Of a stretch of DNA of 64,000 nt, positions 26,282 to 35,522 are shown in pieces (positions within the stretch are counted from its first letter, which is position 1; each line of letters opens with the position of its first letter). The stretch spans positions 1 through 64,000 of the forward strand of contig NZ_JAHLOD010000006.1 in assembly GCF_018917145.1 (NCBI RefSeq). The letters are read 5' to 3'. This DNA is from Clostridium bornimense. GTDB lineage: Bacteria; Bacillota; Clostridia; Clostridiales; Clostridiaceae. The notes below the pieces were generated by a model. It was not told the origin of the DNA, made no database searches, and worked only from the letters and a program-made list of their open reading frames with translations. The translations under genes were made by a program, and so were the position numbers.

Positions 26282-27778
26282 CTAGGCTTCACTAATTATT
26301 TCTTCAATTTTATTCATATCTAAGTTTTCTTTCATAACTTCAACTAATTTATCAAATTGCAACTTTTTATAATTCTCATAATTTATGGTATCATTAATAC
26401 TATTATCTAAATTAAAATGTTCCACTAAAGATTGTATAAACAATCTACGAAATTTATCATTATCAAATATTCCATGAAGATATGTCCCCATAACATTTCC
26501 TTCTCTATTTATCATTCCTAAAGTTTCTCCATTAGATCCTTCTATAAAAGTAAACTGTTTTTCACCTTCTGTTATACCATTATGTATTTCATATCCGATA
26601 ACGTCACAGTTTAAGAGTTTACTAAATATACTAGAAGAATACATTATCTTTCCTTTTTTCTGAATTGTGGTTTTATCTTTTTCAAAAATGGTTCTTGAAC
26701 TTAATAAATTAAATCCATTCTCTTCTTTAACATCACCTTCTACACCATATTCATCATACAATGTTTCACCCAGCATTTGGTATCCACCGCATATTCCGAA
26801 AATTATTGTACCTTTATCTTTTCTATTAATTATTTCATTATAAATACCATTATTCTTTATATATCTCAAATCTTCTATAGTAGTCTTCGTCCCTGGTAGA
26901 ATAATAACATGAGGATCACCAATTTCATCTATCTCTGATATATATCTAACAGTTACATCATCATCAATATCTAAAGGATTAAAATCAGTAAAATTAGACA
27001 TATGTGGCAATCTTATAATTGCAATATCTAAACTCCCCTTTTCTTCTTTATTCTTTATTCTTTCTGTTACACTATCTTCATCTTCTATATCTAAATCTAC
27101 ATAAGGCATTACACCTAATACAGGTATGTTTATTATATCTTCTAATTGCTTTTTGGCAGAAGCAAAATAGTCAACATTTCCTCTAAATTTATTTATTATT
27201 ACACCTTTAACTTGCTTTCTTTCCTCTTCTTCAAGGAGCATAAGTGTTCCAACAACTGATGCAAAAACCCCACCTCTATCAATATCTGATACTAAAATTA
27301 CTGGAGCATCAACCATTTTAGCCATTGACATATTTGCAATATCTGAATCCTTCAAATTTATTTCTGCACAACTTCCTGATCCTTCTAATACAATTAAGTC
27401 ATAATCCTTAGCCAAAATATCATAGCTTTCTTTAACTTTAATTTTTAGCTCCTTATTTAACTCTTTATATTTATATGAATCCATAACTTTATAAACAATA
27501 CCATTCAAAATAACTTGAGTTTTCAGATTTCCACAAGGCTTTAAAAGTAGCGGATTCATATAGGCAGAAGGCTTAATTTCACAAGCATCCGCTTGTACTA
27601 CTTGTGCTCTTCCCATTTCTAATCCCTCTTCAGTCACATATGAATTCAATGATATATTCATTGCTTTAAATGGTGCTACTTTTATCCCTTTATTTCTAAA
27701 GTATCTACATATTCCTGTAGCTATTGTACTTTTTCCAACTGATGAAGCTGTTCCTAATAACATTAAGTTATTATTCAT
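26282..27778 (-). CDS. cobQ: Cobyric acid synthase
   Basis: A 498-residue glutamine-dependent amidase that amidates four carboxyls of adenosylcobyrinic acid a,c-diamide. The N-terminal dethiobiotin-synthetase-like ATPase has GTASSVGKSTIATG at 8-21. The C-terminal class I glutaminase domain has the nucleophile in FGICGGYQMLG and the histidine in YLHGIFDN. Full length. It is the last gene of the riboswitch-controlled btuFCD unit, 3 bp after the PP-loop gene. Confidence 0.95.
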   Translation of the reverse strand: MNNNLMLLGTASSVGKSTIATGICRYFRNKGIKVAPFKAMNISLNSYVTEEGLEMGRAQVVQADACEIKPSAYMNPLLLKPCGNLKTQVILNGIVYKVMDSYKYKELNKELKIKVKESYDILAKDYDLIVLEGSGSCAEINLKDSDIANMSMAKMVDAPVILVSDIDRGGVFASVVGTLMLLEEEERKQVKGVIINKFRGNVDYFASAKKQLEDIINIPVLGVMPYVDLDIEDEDSVTERIKNKEEKGSLDIAIIRLPHMSNFTDFNPLDIDDDVTVRYISEIDEIGDPHVIILPGTKTTIEDLRYIKNNGIYNEIINRKDKGTIIFGICGGYQMLGETLYDEYGVEGDVKEENGFNLLSSRTIFEKDKTTIQKKGKIMYSSSIFSKLLNCDVIGYEIHNGITEGEKQFTFIEGSNGETLGMINREGNVMGTYLHGIFDNDKFRRLFIQSLVEHFNLDNSINDTINYENYKKLQFDKLVEVMKENLDMNKIEEIISEA

Positions 27779-27781
27779 TCT

Positions 27782-28435
27782 TTACTTCTCACTCCTTATT
27801 GATATAGAAGAATCCCTTTCTCCTACATAAATATCACCACATATTATATCTATTTTATTATTAAATATAGGACCATCAAATACAAAAGTATGATACTCTC
27901 CATTTTCACCACAAGGATCTGCTCCTGCTTTTTTAATTTTTTCTACGATTTCTTTTATAAGTACCTTACCTAAAAACTTCTTATCTAAAGACTTATTTTC
28001 TACTTTTTTTATTACCGCCTTAAATCCTGCATCAATAAACTCATTTACTAACTTTTCTCTTTCTTCATTCCATAAAGGAAACATTGCTTCCATATTAGCC
28101 TTTTTACAACGTTCTTCTCCCCATCTTCTATGGCTTTCAATATCTATATCTCCAAAAACACAAATTTCTATTCCTTCCCTGCTACATTTTATTAATGTAT
28201 CTTCAAAACTTTTTTCGTATTCATTACCACTGCATTTTATTTCAATAAGCTTAATATCTAAAGACTTACTTACTTTTAATAAAAGGTCTCTATTAATACC
28301 ATGAAACCAGCTTTCATTTTCTTTCTCATCAACTGTTACAATTAATCCACAGGGAATATATCCTTTATTAATCATCCTAAATAATGCTAATGTGCTATCT
28401 TTTCCTGTACTGTAAGACACCACAAACTTCTTCAT
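27782..28435 (-). CDS. PP-loop ATPase of the DUF71/Dph6 family (B12-linked)
   Basis: A 217-residue protein with an N-terminal ATP-pyrophosphatase loop SYSTGKDSTLALF at 8-20 and the family end motif GENGEYHTFVFDGP. Relatives in eukaryotes and archaea amidate diphthine (Dph6). Bacteria lack diphthamide, and comparative genomics has linked a bacterial DUF71 subgroup to B12 salvage. Here its start overlaps the upstream ABC ATPase gene by 4 bp and cobQ follows after 3 bp, fully supporting a cobalamin-related role. The reaction is not known; amide chemistry on a cobinamide or cobyric-type intermediate is a guess. Confidence 0.85.
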   Translation of the reverse strand: MKKFVVSYSTGKDSTLALFRMINKGYIPCGLIVTVDEKENESWFHGINRDLLLKVSKSLDIKLIEIKCSGNEYEKSFEDTLIKCSREGIEICVFGDIDIESHRRWGEERCKKANMEAMFPLWNEEREKLVNEFIDAGFKAVIKKVENKSLDKKFLGKVLIKEIVEKIKKAGADPCGENGEYHTFVFDGPIFNNKIDIICGDIYVGERDSSISIRSEK

Positions 28436-29196
28436 TTATTTTCCTCCCATTTCTTTAATGAATTTATCATAAAATCTTTTATATTCATATTATAAGCTTC
28501 ATTTAATGCATTACCACTAAAGACCTTTTTTGTTTCACCGATATCAATAACTTCCCCATGATTTAAAACTAATACCTTATCACTAAAATTGTTAACCAAA
28601 TTTAAATCATGTAACACACTAATTAAAATTTTATCATTATCTCTAGCCCATCTTTTTAAATACTCTAATATTTCTATTTGATATTTTAAATCTAAATGAT
28701 TAGTTGGTTCATCTAACAATATTACTTCAGGATTTTGTGCAAATGTTCTTGCTAAAAATACCCTTTGTAATTGTCCACCTGAGAGATTATTTATGTAAGT
28801 ATCTTTTATATCTAAAAGTCCTACCATCTTTAGACTTTCCTCTATTATATCTTTATCCTCTTTATTTAAAGTTAACCTTAAACTTTTCATATGGGCATAT
28901 CTTCCAAGTGCCACTGTTTCAAAAATAGTATACGGAAAGTGTATTGTACTTATTTGACTCAATATTGCTATTCTCTTTGCAAGTTCACTTCTTGTAAATG
29001 TGCTAATATCAATATTATCAAGTGTTATTTTCCCTTTATAATCTAAAATGTTTCCAATGGACTTCAATAATGTACTTTTTCCTGATCCATTAGGTCCCAC
29101 AATGCAAAGATTTTCTTTCCTTTTTGCAGTAAAACTAACGTTTCTTATAATCATATCTTTATCATAACCGCAATGTAGCGAAGTAACTTCTAACAT
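28432..29196 (-). CDS. btuD: Corrinoid ABC transporter ATP-binding protein
   Basis: A 254-residue ABC ATPase of the FecE/BtuD class: Walker A GPNGSGKST at about 35-43, signature LSGGQLQR, Walker B VILLDEPTNHLDL. It pairs with the permease 8 bp upstream and the lipoprotein before it. The cobalamin riboswitch and cobQ in the same unit argue for corrinoid rather than iron-siderophore uptake. Confidence 0.9.
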   Translation of the reverse strand: MLEVTSLHCGYDKDMIIRNVSFTAKRKENLCIVGPNGSGKSTLLKSIGNILDYKGKITLDNIDISTFTRSELAKRIAILSQISTIHFPYTIFETVALGRYAHMKSLRLTLNKEDKDIIEESLKMVGLLDIKDTYINNLSGGQLQRVFLARTFAQNPEVILLDEPTNHLDLKYQIEILEYLKRWARDNDKILISVLHDLNLVNNFSDKVLVLNHGEVIDIGETKKVFSGNALNEAYNMNIKDFMINSLKKWEENK

Positions 29197-29204
29197 ATAT
29201 ACAC

Positions 29205-30224
29205 CTACTTAGATTTTTTAAAATAAATATAAGCAAAAAACGGTGCTCCTATCAATGCTGTTATTGCACCTACTGGTAGTTCTGATGGTACTACCACTGT
29301 TCTTGCAATTAAATCTGTTATTACCATAAACGATCCTCCTAAAAGTAACGCCATCGGTATTACGTAAATATGTTTTGACCCTATTATCTTCCTAACTAAA
29401 TGAGGTATTATAAGGTCAACAAATCCAATAACACCACTTAACGCTACTGATGTCCCTGTTAAAATAGCTACTAAAAATAATAATTTCTTTTTCACTTTTT
29501 CTGTCTCAACACCAATAGATTTAGCTTGCTCTTCTCCAAAAGATAAAATGTCCATTTCTTTAGCATATAGAATAACACCAATAAAACCAATTATGAAAAA
29601 TATAATACCACCTTTTACATATGACCATCCTTTTAATGAAAAAGATCCCATTTGCCAAAGACTTATACTTTCTATCTTTTCCCTACACAATGCTGTTATT
29701 GTAGTCAATATAGCATTTGAAAATAATGAAAACACCATTCCAGCAAGAATTAAAGTATTATTTCCCATTGTTTTATCCACTCTTGATGAAAATATCACCA
29801 CAGCAAAAACTGTAATAAGCCCACATATAAAACCTACCACCGGTAACATCATTACTCCTAATATAGGAAATGTAATTCCAGTAACTATTACTATTCCTAC
29901 ACCTAATGATGCTCCAGATGATATTCCTAGGGTATATGGTGATGCCAATGAATTCTTTAAAATTGATTGAATAACTACTCCACTTACCGATAAAGCTGCT
30001 CCTACAAGAAATGCTAATAAAACTCTAGGTAATCTTAGTTTCCATATTATCGACACATATCTTTCTTCTATTTCATTTAGTAAAGGTATATTAAAAATCT
30101 TATTTAATATTATTGATATAACATCTTGTATATTAATATTGGAACTTCCAATGGAAGTTCCAATACAAATTACTATTAGCGATACAAATAAAGTTATCAA
30201 TAACATTTTCTTATTTCTACTCAT
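29205..30224 (-). CDS. btuC: Corrinoid ABC transporter permease
   Basis: A 339-residue FecCD/BtuC-type permease with about 9-10 helices. Typical segments include RLPRVLLAFLVGAALSVSG and the SLASPYTLGISSGASLG stretch, plus GFVDLIIPHLVRKIIGSKH near the ATPase-coupling loop. Its start overlaps the end of the binding-protein gene by 8 bp. Confidence 0.92.
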   Translation of the reverse strand: MSRNKKMLLITLFVSLIVICIGTSIGSSNINIQDVISIILNKIFNIPLLNEIEERYVSIIWKLRLPRVLLAFLVGAALSVSGVVIQSILKNSLASPYTLGISSGASLGVGIVIVTGITFPILGVMMLPVVGFICGLITVFAVVIFSSRVDKTMGNNTLILAGMVFSLFSNAILTTITALCREKIESISLWQMGSFSLKGWSYVKGGIIFFIIGFIGVILYAKEMDILSFGEEQAKSIGVETEKVKKKLLFLVAILTGTSVALSGVIGFVDLIIPHLVRKIIGSKHIYVIPMALLLGGSFMVITDLIARTVVVPSELPVGAITALIGAPFFAYIYFKKSK

Positions 30225-31125
30225 ATTTTTCAGGATAAATGGCTTTTGCCATTTCCTTTAATGCTTTTATTACATTTTGAGAAGGTCTAGATGATGCATT
30301 ATTATTGATTAAGTAAACATCATTATTTTTTACTGCATTTACTTCTTGCCATCCTTCTCTACTTTTAATTGCATCTACAGCTTCATCTGATTCATTAGTA
30401 AGAATAACATCTGGATTATCTTTGATTACAATTTCTTCACTTGGAGATACCCATCCATCTTCGTTTGCTAAAATATTTTCAGCTCCTATTATTTCAATCA
30501 TTTCATTTAAAAATGTGTTTTTACCAAAGCTAAATAAACTTGGCGCAGAACCTATTTCAAAATATACCTTTTTCTTGTCAGTTATAGTTTTACCAATATC
30601 AGCAATTTTTGAAATTTCTTTTTTCATATCTTCTACAATTTTATCACCTTTTTTTTCAGTACCAGTGATATCAGCAATAAAGTTTATATCTTCATAAATA
30701 CCATCAATACTATTACTACTTGGGATATATACAACAGTAATACCAGCATCTTTTATTGCTGCAAATGGATCTTCATTTCCACTTTTATTATGACCTGAAG
30801 CTATTATTATATCTGGATTTAATGATATTATAGTTTCAGCATCTGGATTTCTAAAATCAAGCTTAGGTAAATCTTCTTTTATACCTTTTATATCTGAAGA
30901 ATATTTATCTACAGCAACTAATTTATCTGCTAATCCTAATTCCACTAATGCTTCTGTATTTGATGGTGCTGTTGAAATAATTTTTTCTACTTTTGAAGGT
31001 AAAGTAAACTCAGTACCTTCCCTATCTTTCATAGTAACAGTTTTTTCACTTCCACATCCAACTAATGAAAGTGTTAACATTGCTATTAGCAACATTAATG
31101 ATAGAATTTTTCTTGTTTTTTTCAT
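30217..31125 (-). CDS. btuF: Corrinoid-binding lipoprotein
   Basis: A 302-residue class III periplasmic-type binding protein. A lipoprotein signal ends in LSLVGC, with the Cys to be lipidated. Two lobes follow, with PSNTEALVELGL and DPDII-like features (LNPDIIIASG) of the BtuF/FepB family. The ATG at 31125 is preferred to upstream in-frame codons because AAGGAG lies 8 nt before it. It heads the btuFCD unit behind a B12 riboswitch. Confidence 0.9.
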   Translation of the reverse strand: MKKTRKILSLMLLIAMLTLSLVGCGSEKTVTMKDREGTEFTLPSKVEKIISTAPSNTEALVELGLADKLVAVDKYSSDIKGIKEDLPKLDFRNPDAETIISLNPDIIIASGHNKSGNEDPFAAIKDAGITVVYIPSSNSIDGIYEDINFIADITGTEKKGDKIVEDMKKEISKIADIGKTITDKKKVYFEIGSAPSLFSFGKNTFLNEMIEIIGAENILANEDGWVSPSEEIVIKDNPDVILTNESDEAVDAIKSREGWQEVNAVKNNDVYLINNNASSRPSQNVIKALKEMAKAIYPEKYE

Positions 31126-31193
31126 GTTCATTCTCCTTACGTCATTTTTGAAGGATTTATATGTACTTTTATACAATTTTTCCGCAAAAAAAT

Positions 31194-31217
31194 AAAAATA
31201 ACCCAAGGGTTATTTTT
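31194..31217 (-). terminator. Terminator in the cobalamin riboswitch leader
   Basis: AAAAATAACCC and GGGTTATTTTT form an 11-bp perfect inverted repeat with a 2-nt centre. On the minus strand it is followed by TTTATTTTTTT. It lies between the aptamer and btuF, so the switch probably works by transcription termination. Confidence 0.75.
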
Positions 31218-31254
31218 CTAACTACAGCCGAAAAATAGTATATATTATTATCCC

Positions 31255-31432
31255 ACCCTCAGAGGACAATAATTCATCACAGAATGCAGGTCTCCCGACT
31301 TTACTTCATCCTACTTTCCTACCTTCCCGCGTTAGCAGTGGTTATAATCAAGATTTCGTCAGTTTCACGGTTACTGGGATAGCTAAAGAATCTCACTTCA
31401 TTCCCTATTAAGTTTCTAACACATTCTATGTC
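31255..31432 (-). ncRNA. Cobalamin riboswitch
   Basis: On the minus strand the region includes GGTAACCGTG-like sequence (AGTAACCGTGAAACTGACG), GCTAACGCGGGAAGGTAGG, and the B12-box AGTCGGGAGACCTGCAT. These are the conserved core parts of the cobalamin aptamer. It controls btuFCD, the PP-loop gene and cobQ. Confidence 0.93.
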
Positions 31433-31490
31433 AATTTTTCTTATTGATTATATTATTTTAATCAAATATTGTCAATGTGTGATTTAATTT

Positions 31491-32510
31491 TTACTTAATC
31501 TTGAAGTGAAGAAATTTTACATGTCCATCAAAATGTTTTCCTGTATATGAATTTGTAATATGATCACTACCTATTACTATATCGAAGGTATTATCAAGTA
31601 TACTTAATAGCGGTTCTATCACAATTTTATTTATTTTATTAAAAAACATAATTTTTTCATCATATTTTTTGCGATGAGCAGCTTCATCACATCCATTTAT
31701 ATGTAACAATATAAAATCTTTTTCCTCCAAAAGTTTTAAAGTGACTTCCAATTTACTTTCTAGATTGGTATCTATATCTCCTGTTAACTCATCTACAATT
31801 GGAACTTCCATCTCTAAAACATTCCCTATTCCTTTAACTAAGTCTATACCAGAAACAACGGCACCTTTTAATCCATACTTTTCATAAAAACTAGGTAAAG
31901 TAGTTTTTTTTGATGCTCCCCAAAGCCAAAGCATAAGATCTTTATATCCTAAACTTTTAAATAGCTTTTTAGAGTGCTCCATTATATCCGTTATAACATT
32001 TCTATTTTCAGCACTCTTAATAATCTCACCTATAGAAAAATGTGGTGGTGGTAATTGAATTTCTTTTATATACTGATATGATTCATTTAAAAAGATTAGA
32101 TTTTTATATGAACTACAGTGTCTAATATCAATAATGGTATCTGTAACTTTATCAATAAGAAATTTTCCAAGTTCTTTATCTACGCCGCCAGTAAAATCTA
32201 TTAACCTATCATTACATATCTTTACTATATTACATCGCAATATAGTTTTATTTTCCAAATTAGTATATCCTCTAGCTAAAGCTTCAAAAAAAGCTCTTTC
32301 ATAAATACTATACTTCTTCGCCGAATATCCTAGAATGTTTAGTATACAAATTAAACTTTCAGTTTTAAATCCATCAACTCCTGTCTTTATAATTTTTTCA
32401 TCAATACTAATTGATCTATCTTTAATATTGTCCTTTATTGAGTCTACTAAATATTCATGGCTATTTTCCTCTAATCCATCTATAATTACTAATATTCTCT
32501 TTTTATTCAT
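31491..32510 (-). CDS. Archaeal-type phosphoglycerate mutase-like protein in the cob cluster
   Basis: A 339-residue alkaline phosphatase-superfamily protein resembling cofactor-independent phosphoglycerate mutase of the archaeal (ApgM) type. It has VIIDG at the N-terminus, VSGIDLVKGIG in the middle, HINGCDEAAHRKKYDEK, and metal-binding GSDH followed by GKHFDGH. The second aspartate of the usual DGLGD opening is not there (DGLEEN). It overlaps cobD by 8 bp, as last gene of the cobT-to-cobD unit. A phosphatase or phosphotransfer role in nucleotide-loop assembly is plausible but unproven. Confidence 0.75.
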   Translation of the reverse strand: MNKKRILVIIDGLEENSHEYLVDSIKDNIKDRSISIDEKIIKTGVDGFKTESLICILNILGYSAKKYSIYERAFFEALARGYTNLENKTILRCNIVKICNDRLIDFTGGVDKELGKFLIDKVTDTIIDIRHCSSYKNLIFLNESYQYIKEIQLPPPHFSIGEIIKSAENRNVITDIMEHSKKLFKSLGYKDLMLWLWGASKKTTLPSFYEKYGLKGAVVSGIDLVKGIGNVLEMEVPIVDELTGDIDTNLESKLEVTLKLLEEKDFILLHINGCDEAAHRKKYDEKIMFFNKINKIVIEPLLSILDNTFDIVIGSDHITNSYTGKHFDGHVKFLHFKIK

Positions 32511-33579
32511 CTAATACTTCTTTTAACTTTTTAACTAGAATCTTATTTTCACTATTACTTTTCACTGCAATTCTATAATATCTTTTATCTAACCCATAAT
32601 AGTTTTCACAACTTCTAATTAATATATTCCTCTCTAATAACACTTTTCTTAAATCAATATTAGATTCTATTTTAAAAAAGATATAATTTACAGATGGCTT
32701 ATATACTTTTATACCATTATATAACTTTATTTCTTTATAAAGATTTTCCTTCTCATTTTCCATATATTCTTTTGTTTTAGTAATATAACTTTTATCTAAA
32801 AGAGATGCTATACTTCCCTCTACCGCTACTATATTTATATTCCACGGTACAGATACTTTATTAATTTTTTTCATCAATTTTTCATTTGAAGTAATACCAT
32901 AACCAACTCTAATTCCTGGCAAAGCAAAAAATTTTGTTAACGACTTTATTATTACTAATGAATCAAAATCACAAATATTATTTTTTAAAGTATATCTATC
33001 TTCATTAAAAACAAAGTCTAAAAATGACTCATCTATAATAACAACAGCATTAACGGATTTAGCTTTTTCAATTACTTTTATAATAAACTCTTTTTTTGTT
33101 AATGTTCCAGTGGGATTATTGGGATTACATATAAATATTAAATCAATATCCTCCGTAATATCTTCTATAAAGTCTTCATCAAAATTAAAATTATTTTTTT
33201 CCTTTAAAAGATGAATTTTTATTTCTCCATCTACACTTTTTACAGCTTGTTCATATTCTGAAAAACTTGGAGCTGGAATTAATGTCTTTTTAGGTTTTAT
33301 AGCTCTAACTACATTAAAGATACACTCAGCAGCTCCATTTCCTAAGAAAATATTATTCAAATTTATATTTTCAAATTTTGATATTGATTCTTTTAATCTA
33401 AAATAAGTTATGTCAGGATAAACATTTATATTTTCAATAGCATTTATCATTGCTTCCTTACATTTTTCACTTATACCAAGTGGATTTATATTAGCTGAAA
33501 AATCAATAATGTTTTTCTTATCAAGATTATATCGTCTCGCAATTTCCTCAACATCTCCACCATGTGATCCTAAATACAA
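32503..33579 (-). CDS. cobD: Threonine-phosphate decarboxylase
   Basis: A 358-residue PLP enzyme of the aminotransferase fold I. The opening GSHGGD and FSANINPLG are typical of CobD, and the PLP lysine falls in IKSLTKFFALPGIRVGYG. It makes (R)-1-amino-2-propanol phosphate for the nucleotide loop. The start is a TTG at 33577-33579 with AAGGAGG at the right distance. It follows cbiB by 6 bp. Confidence 0.9.
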   Translation of the reverse strand: MYLGSHGGDVEEIARRYNLDKKNIIDFSANINPLGISEKCKEAMINAIENINVYPDITYFRLKESISKFENINLNNIFLGNGAAECIFNVVRAIKPKKTLIPAPSFSEYEQAVKSVDGEIKIHLLKEKNNFNFDEDFIEDITEDIDLIFICNPNNPTGTLTKKEFIIKVIEKAKSVNAVVIIDESFLDFVFNEDRYTLKNNICDFDSLVIIKSLTKFFALPGIRVGYGITSNEKLMKKINKVSVPWNINIVAVEGSIASLLDKSYITKTKEYMENEKENLYKEIKLYNGIKVYKPSVNYIFFKIESNIDLRKVLLERNILIRSCENYYGLDKRYYRIAVKSNSENKILVKKLKEVLDE

Positions 33580-33585
33580 ATTTCA

Positions 33586-34527
33586 CTACCTCCTTATTAT
33601 AAATGTAAATAATAAAACTATAACATAAGTTAATAATGTAACAGTATATATAATATTGTTTGTTTTATATACGTCTTCTACTTCAATATCCTTTATGTAA
33701 TCTCCTATATACGGCTTATCTACTAATTTACCAAAATAATAGTTTGGTCCTCCAAGTCTAAGATTTAATGCTCCTGCTACAGCAGCTTCTGGATGAGCAC
33801 TATTTGGACTAAGATGTTTATTTTTATCTCTTTTGTAAATCTTCATAGAATTTTTAGTATTTAATTTTAAAATAAAAGATGATATTACTATTAATATAGA
33901 AGTTAACCTAGCTGGGATATAATTAAAAACATCATCTGCTTTAGCAGAGAAAAATCCAAAATCCTTGTATTTTTCATTTTTATATCCAAACATAGAATCC
34001 ATAGTGTTAACTGCTTTATACATAATTCCTAGTGGTGCTCCACCTAATCCTATATAAAATAAAGGTGCTACTACACCATCAGATAAATTTTCTGCTAATG
34101 TTTCTACAACAGCTCTTAAAATCTCATCTTTATTTAAATTACTTGTATCTCTTCCTACTATATATGAAAGTTGGTTCCTTGCTCCTACAATATCGTCCTT
34201 TAAGATAAACTTAACTACTTTTATTCCTTCGTCTATTAGTCCTTTAGATGAAAGGCAAAAATAAATCATAATTGATGAAATTAGAATTCCTAAATATTTA
34301 TTTATTTTACCCGAAGCAACAACAATGGCAGTAGAAATTAAGAATGTAATAAAAATAACTATAAACCACATAATTGCCCCTGCCAGCTTCAAGTTACTAC
34401 TAAAAATTTTGCGCAACTTATTTTCCAGGCTTTTAGCCATCATAGCAATAATTCGAACTGGATGAATAGGATTTTGTGGATCTCCTATAATAAAATCTAA
34501 TAAAACACCTATCGTTAAACATATCAT
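33586..34527 (-). CDS. cbiB: Adenosylcobinamide-phosphate synthase
   Basis: A 313-residue integral membrane protein with several helices that attaches aminopropanol phosphate to cobyric acid. LLDFIIGDPQNPIHPVRIIA at the start and SPNSAHPEAAVAGALNLRLGG are family hallmarks. It follows cobC by 3 bp and precedes cobD, its substrate supplier. Confidence 0.93.
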   Translation of the reverse strand: MICLTIGVLLDFIIGDPQNPIHPVRIIAMMAKSLENKLRKIFSSNLKLAGAIMWFIVIFITFLISTAIVVASGKINKYLGILISSIMIYFCLSSKGLIDEGIKVVKFILKDDIVGARNQLSYIVGRDTSNLNKDEILRAVVETLAENLSDGVVAPLFYIGLGGAPLGIMYKAVNTMDSMFGYKNEKYKDFGFFSAKADDVFNYIPARLTSILIVISSFILKLNTKNSMKIYKRDKNKHLSPNSAHPEAAVAGALNLRLGGPNYYFGKLVDKPYIGDYIKDIEVEDVYKTNNIIYTVTLLTYVIVLLFTFIIRR

Positions 34528-34530
34528 AAA

Positions 34531-35139
34531 TTAAACCTCAAATATTCTTTCTACATCAATAATATTAACCTTTTCACTATATGTTATTACCATCTTATAC
34601 CCTTCTCCACATCTAGGTTGCCACATATAAAAATTCTTAGAATCATCATAGAATAATTCTAGTATAGTTCCTATAGTTCCACCATGACAAATAAATACTG
34701 CATTTTCTATACCCTTACTTAAAATATCTTTTGATATATCATTAAATGTATCTTTTATTCTTTTTTTATACTCTTTTTTACTTTCCCCACCAGGACATAA
34801 AACTTCTCCTGTATCATCATTAATCCAAGATAAATAACTTTCATTAAGCTTCAATTCTTCATAAGATTTCATCTCAAATATTCCAAAATTATATTCTCTA
34901 AATCCCTCTATAATACTATACTTAACATTAGGATATATAATTTCCATCGTTTCATTTGTTCTTTTCATTGCTGTAGTAAAATAAATATCCCCTTTAGGAT
35001 AATTACATACTTTTTTTAATTCTTTTAGTTCACTAATTCCTATATCACTTAATGAAAGATCTGTGCTACCACAATATTTTGATAATTGATTTGCCTTTGT
35101 TTTTCCATGTCTAATAAAGTATAAATTACAACTCTTCAT
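34531..35139 (-). CDS. cobC: Alpha-ribazole phosphatase-like histidine phosphatase
   Basis: A 202-residue phosphoglycerate-mutase-fold phosphatase with the catalytic RHGKT motif at residues 10-14 and CHGGTIG near the C-terminus. In this operon it is most likely CobC, which removes the phosphate from alpha-ribazole-5'-phosphate or adenosylcobalamin-5'-phosphate. It overlaps the end of the cobU paralogue by 14 bp. Confidence 0.85.
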   Translation of the reverse strand: MKSCNLYFIRHGKTKANQLSKYCGSTDLSLSDIGISELKELKKVCNYPKGDIYFTTAMKRTNETMEIIYPNVKYSIIEGFREYNFGIFEMKSYEELKLNESYLSWINDDTGEVLCPGGESKKEYKKRIKDTFNDISKDILSKGIENAVFICHGGTIGTILELFYDDSKNFYMWQPRCGEGYKMVITYSEKVNIIDVERIFEV

Positions 35140-35512
35140 TTTTAATTAATATAGGTATTCCACAAAAAACTCTATATATACATTTTGCTTCTTTACTTAA
35201 CAATTGCAGACATCTACCTAATTCTTCTCTCCACATTCTTTCTTCTTCTTTTAATGGAACTATTCCTGATGATATATCATCACAAATTATTATCTTGTCC
35301 TCTAATCTTTCTTTGTTATGATTTATTTCATCAACAACATTATGTCCACTTCTTACTCTAAAATAAACATACTTCTGAAATTCACATATAACTTTTTTAG
35401 ACAAATCAATTTTATTTTCATTACAAAAACAAATATCTTCTTTTAATATATTAAAATGCTCTTGTGCAAAGTTTAGCTTTCCGTTATAAGCTCCACCAAT
35501 TATTAAAATCAT
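35126..35512 (-). CDS. CobU paralogue with altered P-loop
   Basis: A 128-residue shortened CobU-like protein. The N-terminal loop reads GGAYNGKLNF, so the Ser/Thr of the P-loop GxxxxGK[ST] is replaced by Leu. The C-terminal half has the CobU-like SSGIVPLKEEERMWREELG. The full CobU is two genes upstream (36275-36814). Loss of the P-loop hydroxyl suggests it no longer works as a normal kinase; it may be a partner subunit or a degenerate duplicate. The start at 35512 follows AGAGGTG. Confidence 0.75.
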   Translation of the reverse strand: MILIIGGAYNGKLNFAQEHFNILKEDICFCNENKIDLSKKVICEFQKYVYFRVRSGHNVVDEINHNKERLEDKIIICDDISSGIVPLKEEERMWREELGRCLQLLSKEAKCIYRVFCGIPILIKNEEL

Positions 35513-35522
35513 TATCTCACCT

